In this document: piece by piece, positions 62,481 through 64,000 of the stretch
How positions within the stretch are numbered: the first letter of the stretch is position 1
How the letters are laid out: every line of letters begins with the position of its first letter
NCBI RefSeq assembly: GCF_013374095.1
Contig: NZ_AP022672.1
Span: 1,983,501-2,047,500 of the forward strand
Origin: Sphingomonas sp. HMP6
GTDB taxonomy: Bacteria; Pseudomonadota; Alphaproteobacteria; Sphingomonadales; Sphingomonadaceae
DNA length: 64,000 nt
Reading direction: 5' to 3'
Program-made: the position numbers and the translations under genes
The notes under the pieces: model-generated
Databases searched by the model: none
Told to the model about the DNA's origin: nothing
What the model saw: only the letters and a program-made list of their open reading frames with translations

Positions 62481-64000
62481 ATGACCAAGCTTTTCAGCAG
62501 CAGGACGGCCCAGCGTGGCGTCTCCATCGGCGCACTGGCGATCGCGCTGCTGCTCCCGGCGACTGTCGCCGCGCAGACCGCGCCGGCAACTCAGGCCCCG
62601 ACCACTCCCGAACTTGCCAGCGAAGATGCCGGGCAGGATATCGTCGTCACGGGTTTCCGCCAGTCGCTGCAAGCCGCGCTCAACGTGAAGAAGAACTCGG
62701 TCGCCGCGGTCGATTCGATCGTCGCCGAGGACATCGCCAAATTCCCCGATCAGAACCTTGCCGAATCGCTGCAGCGTATTCCCGGCATATCGATCCAGCG
62801 TGACGGCGGCGAAGGCCGCGCGATCACCGTGCGGGGCTTGGGCGCGCAATTCACCCGCGTCCGCGTGAACGGTATGGAGACGGTTGCGACCTCGACCGAC
62901 GGGGCAAGCGCCAACCGCGACCGCGCGTTCGATTTCAACGTGTTCGCTTCCGAACTTTTCAGCTCGCTGGTGGTGCACAAGACCGCCGAAGCGTCGCTTG
63001 ACGAAGGATCGCTTGGCGCGGTGGTCGATCTCAACACCGGCAACCCGCTCGCCGCGAAGGCCGGTTTCTCGGGCGCCCTGTCGGTACAGGGCTCCTATAA
63101 CGATCTCGCCAAGACCCTCGGCCCGCGTGTTGCCGGGCTGCTGTCATGGCGTAACGATGCGGGCACCTTCGGAGCCTCGGTGTCGGCGGCCTATTCGAAA
63201 CTCAACACGCTCGAACTCGGCAACAACACGACGCGCTGGGCGCAGGGTCGGTTCGATTCGGTCAACGGCACGCCGTGCTTCTATTCGTCGAATACAAGCG
63301 CGACGCCCGTCGCCAATGCCGGCGGCTTCTACCGTCCGAATGCTGCGTGCGATCAGGCTGCGTTGGCGTTCCATCCGCGTATTCCGCGTTACGGCGTGAT
63401 CACGCGCGAGCGTGAGCGTCTGGGCATCACTGGCAGCGTGCAGTTCGCCCCGACCGATTCCACCAAAATCTCGATCGACGGCCTCTATTCGCGCTTCAAG
63501 GAAACGCGTGACGAGCAGTGGATCGAAGTGCTGCTGCGTACCAACGAGCGGTCGATCGACGTGGTCAACCCGACCTACGACACCAAGGGGAACATGGTCA
63601 CGGCCACGCTGAACGACGCGTGGGTTCGCGCGGAACATTACAACCGCAAATCGCAGACCGAATTCTATCAGCTTGGCGGCACCTGGGATCAGGACGTGAC
63701 GGACAAGCTCCGTTTCACGCTGCTCGGTGGCTTCTCCAAGTCCAATGCGAGCATCCCCCAGGAAACGACGATCATCTTCGACGATCGTGATGCGCAGGGA
63801 TATAAATACGATTACACCAATTCGCGCAGCCCGCTGCTGACCTTTGGCACGAGCGTGACTGATCCAAGCAACTTCCAGCTCGCCGAAATCCGCGATCGCC
63901 CCTCAAGCACGATCAACAAGTTCCGCACCGCCCAGCTTCGCGTCGAATGGGATGTTGCCGAAGGATTCCAGATCAAGGCCGGTGGCGTCTATCGCCGCTT
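62481..64000 (+). CDS. TonB-dependent outer-membrane receptor (3' end beyond window)
   Basis: The first 506 residues of a large receptor. A signal peptide ends at VAAQTAP. The TonB-box-like QDIVVTGFRQSLQAALNVKK lies near residue 52. The plug domain has DIAKFPDQNLAESLQRIPGI, IQRDGGEGRAITVRGLG and FDFNVFASELFSSL, as in the carbohydrate (maltose/sucrose-type) receptors of Caulobacter, sphingomonads and xanthomonads. Beta-barrel strands follow. It probably takes up oligouronides, since it carries operators D and E. The ATG at 62481 has GGGG upstream. Confidence 0.9.
   Translation, partial: MTKLFSSRTAQRGVSIGALAIALLLPATVAAQTAPATQAPTTPELASEDAGQDIVVTGFRQSLQAALNVKKNSVAAVDSIVAEDIAKFPDQNLAESLQRIPGISIQRDGGEGRAITVRGLGAQFTRVRVNGMETVATSTDGASANRDRAFDFNVFASELFSSLVVHKTAEASLDEGSLGAVVDLNTGNPLAAKAGFSGALSVQGSYNDLAKTLGPRVAGLLSWRNDAGTFGASVSAAYSKLNTLELGNNTTRWAQGRFDSVNGTPCFYSSNTSATPVANAGGFYRPNAACDQAALAFHPRIPRYGVITRERERLGITGSVQFAPTDSTKISIDGLYSRFKETRDEQWIEVLLRTNERSIDVVNPTYDTKGNMVTATLNDAWVRAEHYNRKSQTEFYQLGGTWDQDVTDKLRFTLLGGFSKSNASIPQETTIIFDDRDAQGYKYDYTNSRSPLLTFGTSVTDPSNFQLAEIRDRPSSTINKFRTAQLRVEWDVAEGFQIKAGGVYRR

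Noticed and set aside
1..64000. CRISPR arrays, prophage, intact insertion sequences
   Set aside because: No regularly spaced direct repeats, phage structural genes, transposases or integrases were seen.

Overview
The window is a chromosomal segment of a high-GC alphaproteobacterium. A sphingomonad (Sphingomonadaceae, Sphingomonas-like) is the best fit. The signs are a SciP/DUF1153 cell-cycle regulator, a Ku-LigD pair, the Caulobacter/sphingomonad/xanthomonad type of TonB-dependent receptor, a lignostilbene-dioxygenase-type carotenoid oxygenase, and short dispersed palindromes between genes. No rRNA, CRISPR array, intact insertion sequence, integrase or prophage was found. There is one tRNA, tRNA-Ser(GGA).

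Layout. 1-9030, nearly all on the minus strand: a partial YihY/BrkB membrane protein, a J-domain chaperone, a BLUF photoreceptor, a transglutaminase coupled to a fused ATP-grasp/alpha-E protein, then LigD and Ku for non-homologous end joining. 9141-14693: PdxH, a cation diffusion facilitator, a PhzF-like isomerase, a GGDEF-EAL protein and MnmA. 14808-23052: SciP, two GlsB/YeaQ-type membrane proteins around a SIMPL protein, an RND efflux adaptor and pump, and a DUF445 protein. 23182-30391: a carbonic anhydrase coupled to a SulP anion transporter, a HAD phosphatase, and an Mla/MCE lipid-transport operon (permease with a fused STAS domain, ATPase, MCE protein, lipoprotein). 30414-36535: cyclophilin, tRNA-Ser, a 2-hydroxyacid dehydrogenase, a carotenoid oxygenase, and a DUF1295 protein coupled to a thiolase. 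36706-38390: the scar of an aromatic-catabolism cluster, with pieces of a LysR regulator, an FAD monooxygenase, a VOC protein and an MFS transporter joined by two deletions.

38544-64000 is dominated by hexuronate catabolism. Divergent from a LacI-family regulator (55513-56538) are uxaA-uxuB on the minus strand and uxaC-kduI-kduD-kdgK on the plus strand. Farther left are a hydratase-like gene and an ExuT-like transporter, then tightly packed or overlapping minus-strand genes: a 1255-residue LamG exported protein, a DUF885 peptidase-like protein, a decayed GH43-like gene, a fused 5-oxoprolinase, DUF969, DUF979 and DUF2891. On the right are a carboxylesterase pseudogene that has lost its nucleophile segment and the start of a TonB-dependent receptor. 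Five copies of a palindrome with core ACCGGT (consensus close to TGACACCGGTTACCA) lie upstream of these units, and three overlap likely -35 boxes. This reads as one LacI/UxuR-type regulon covering oligouronide uptake through the receptor, inner-membrane transport by ExuT, and conversion to 2-keto-3-deoxygluconate and then its 6-phosphate. All functions are inferred from motifs and gene context read by eye; no database search was run.
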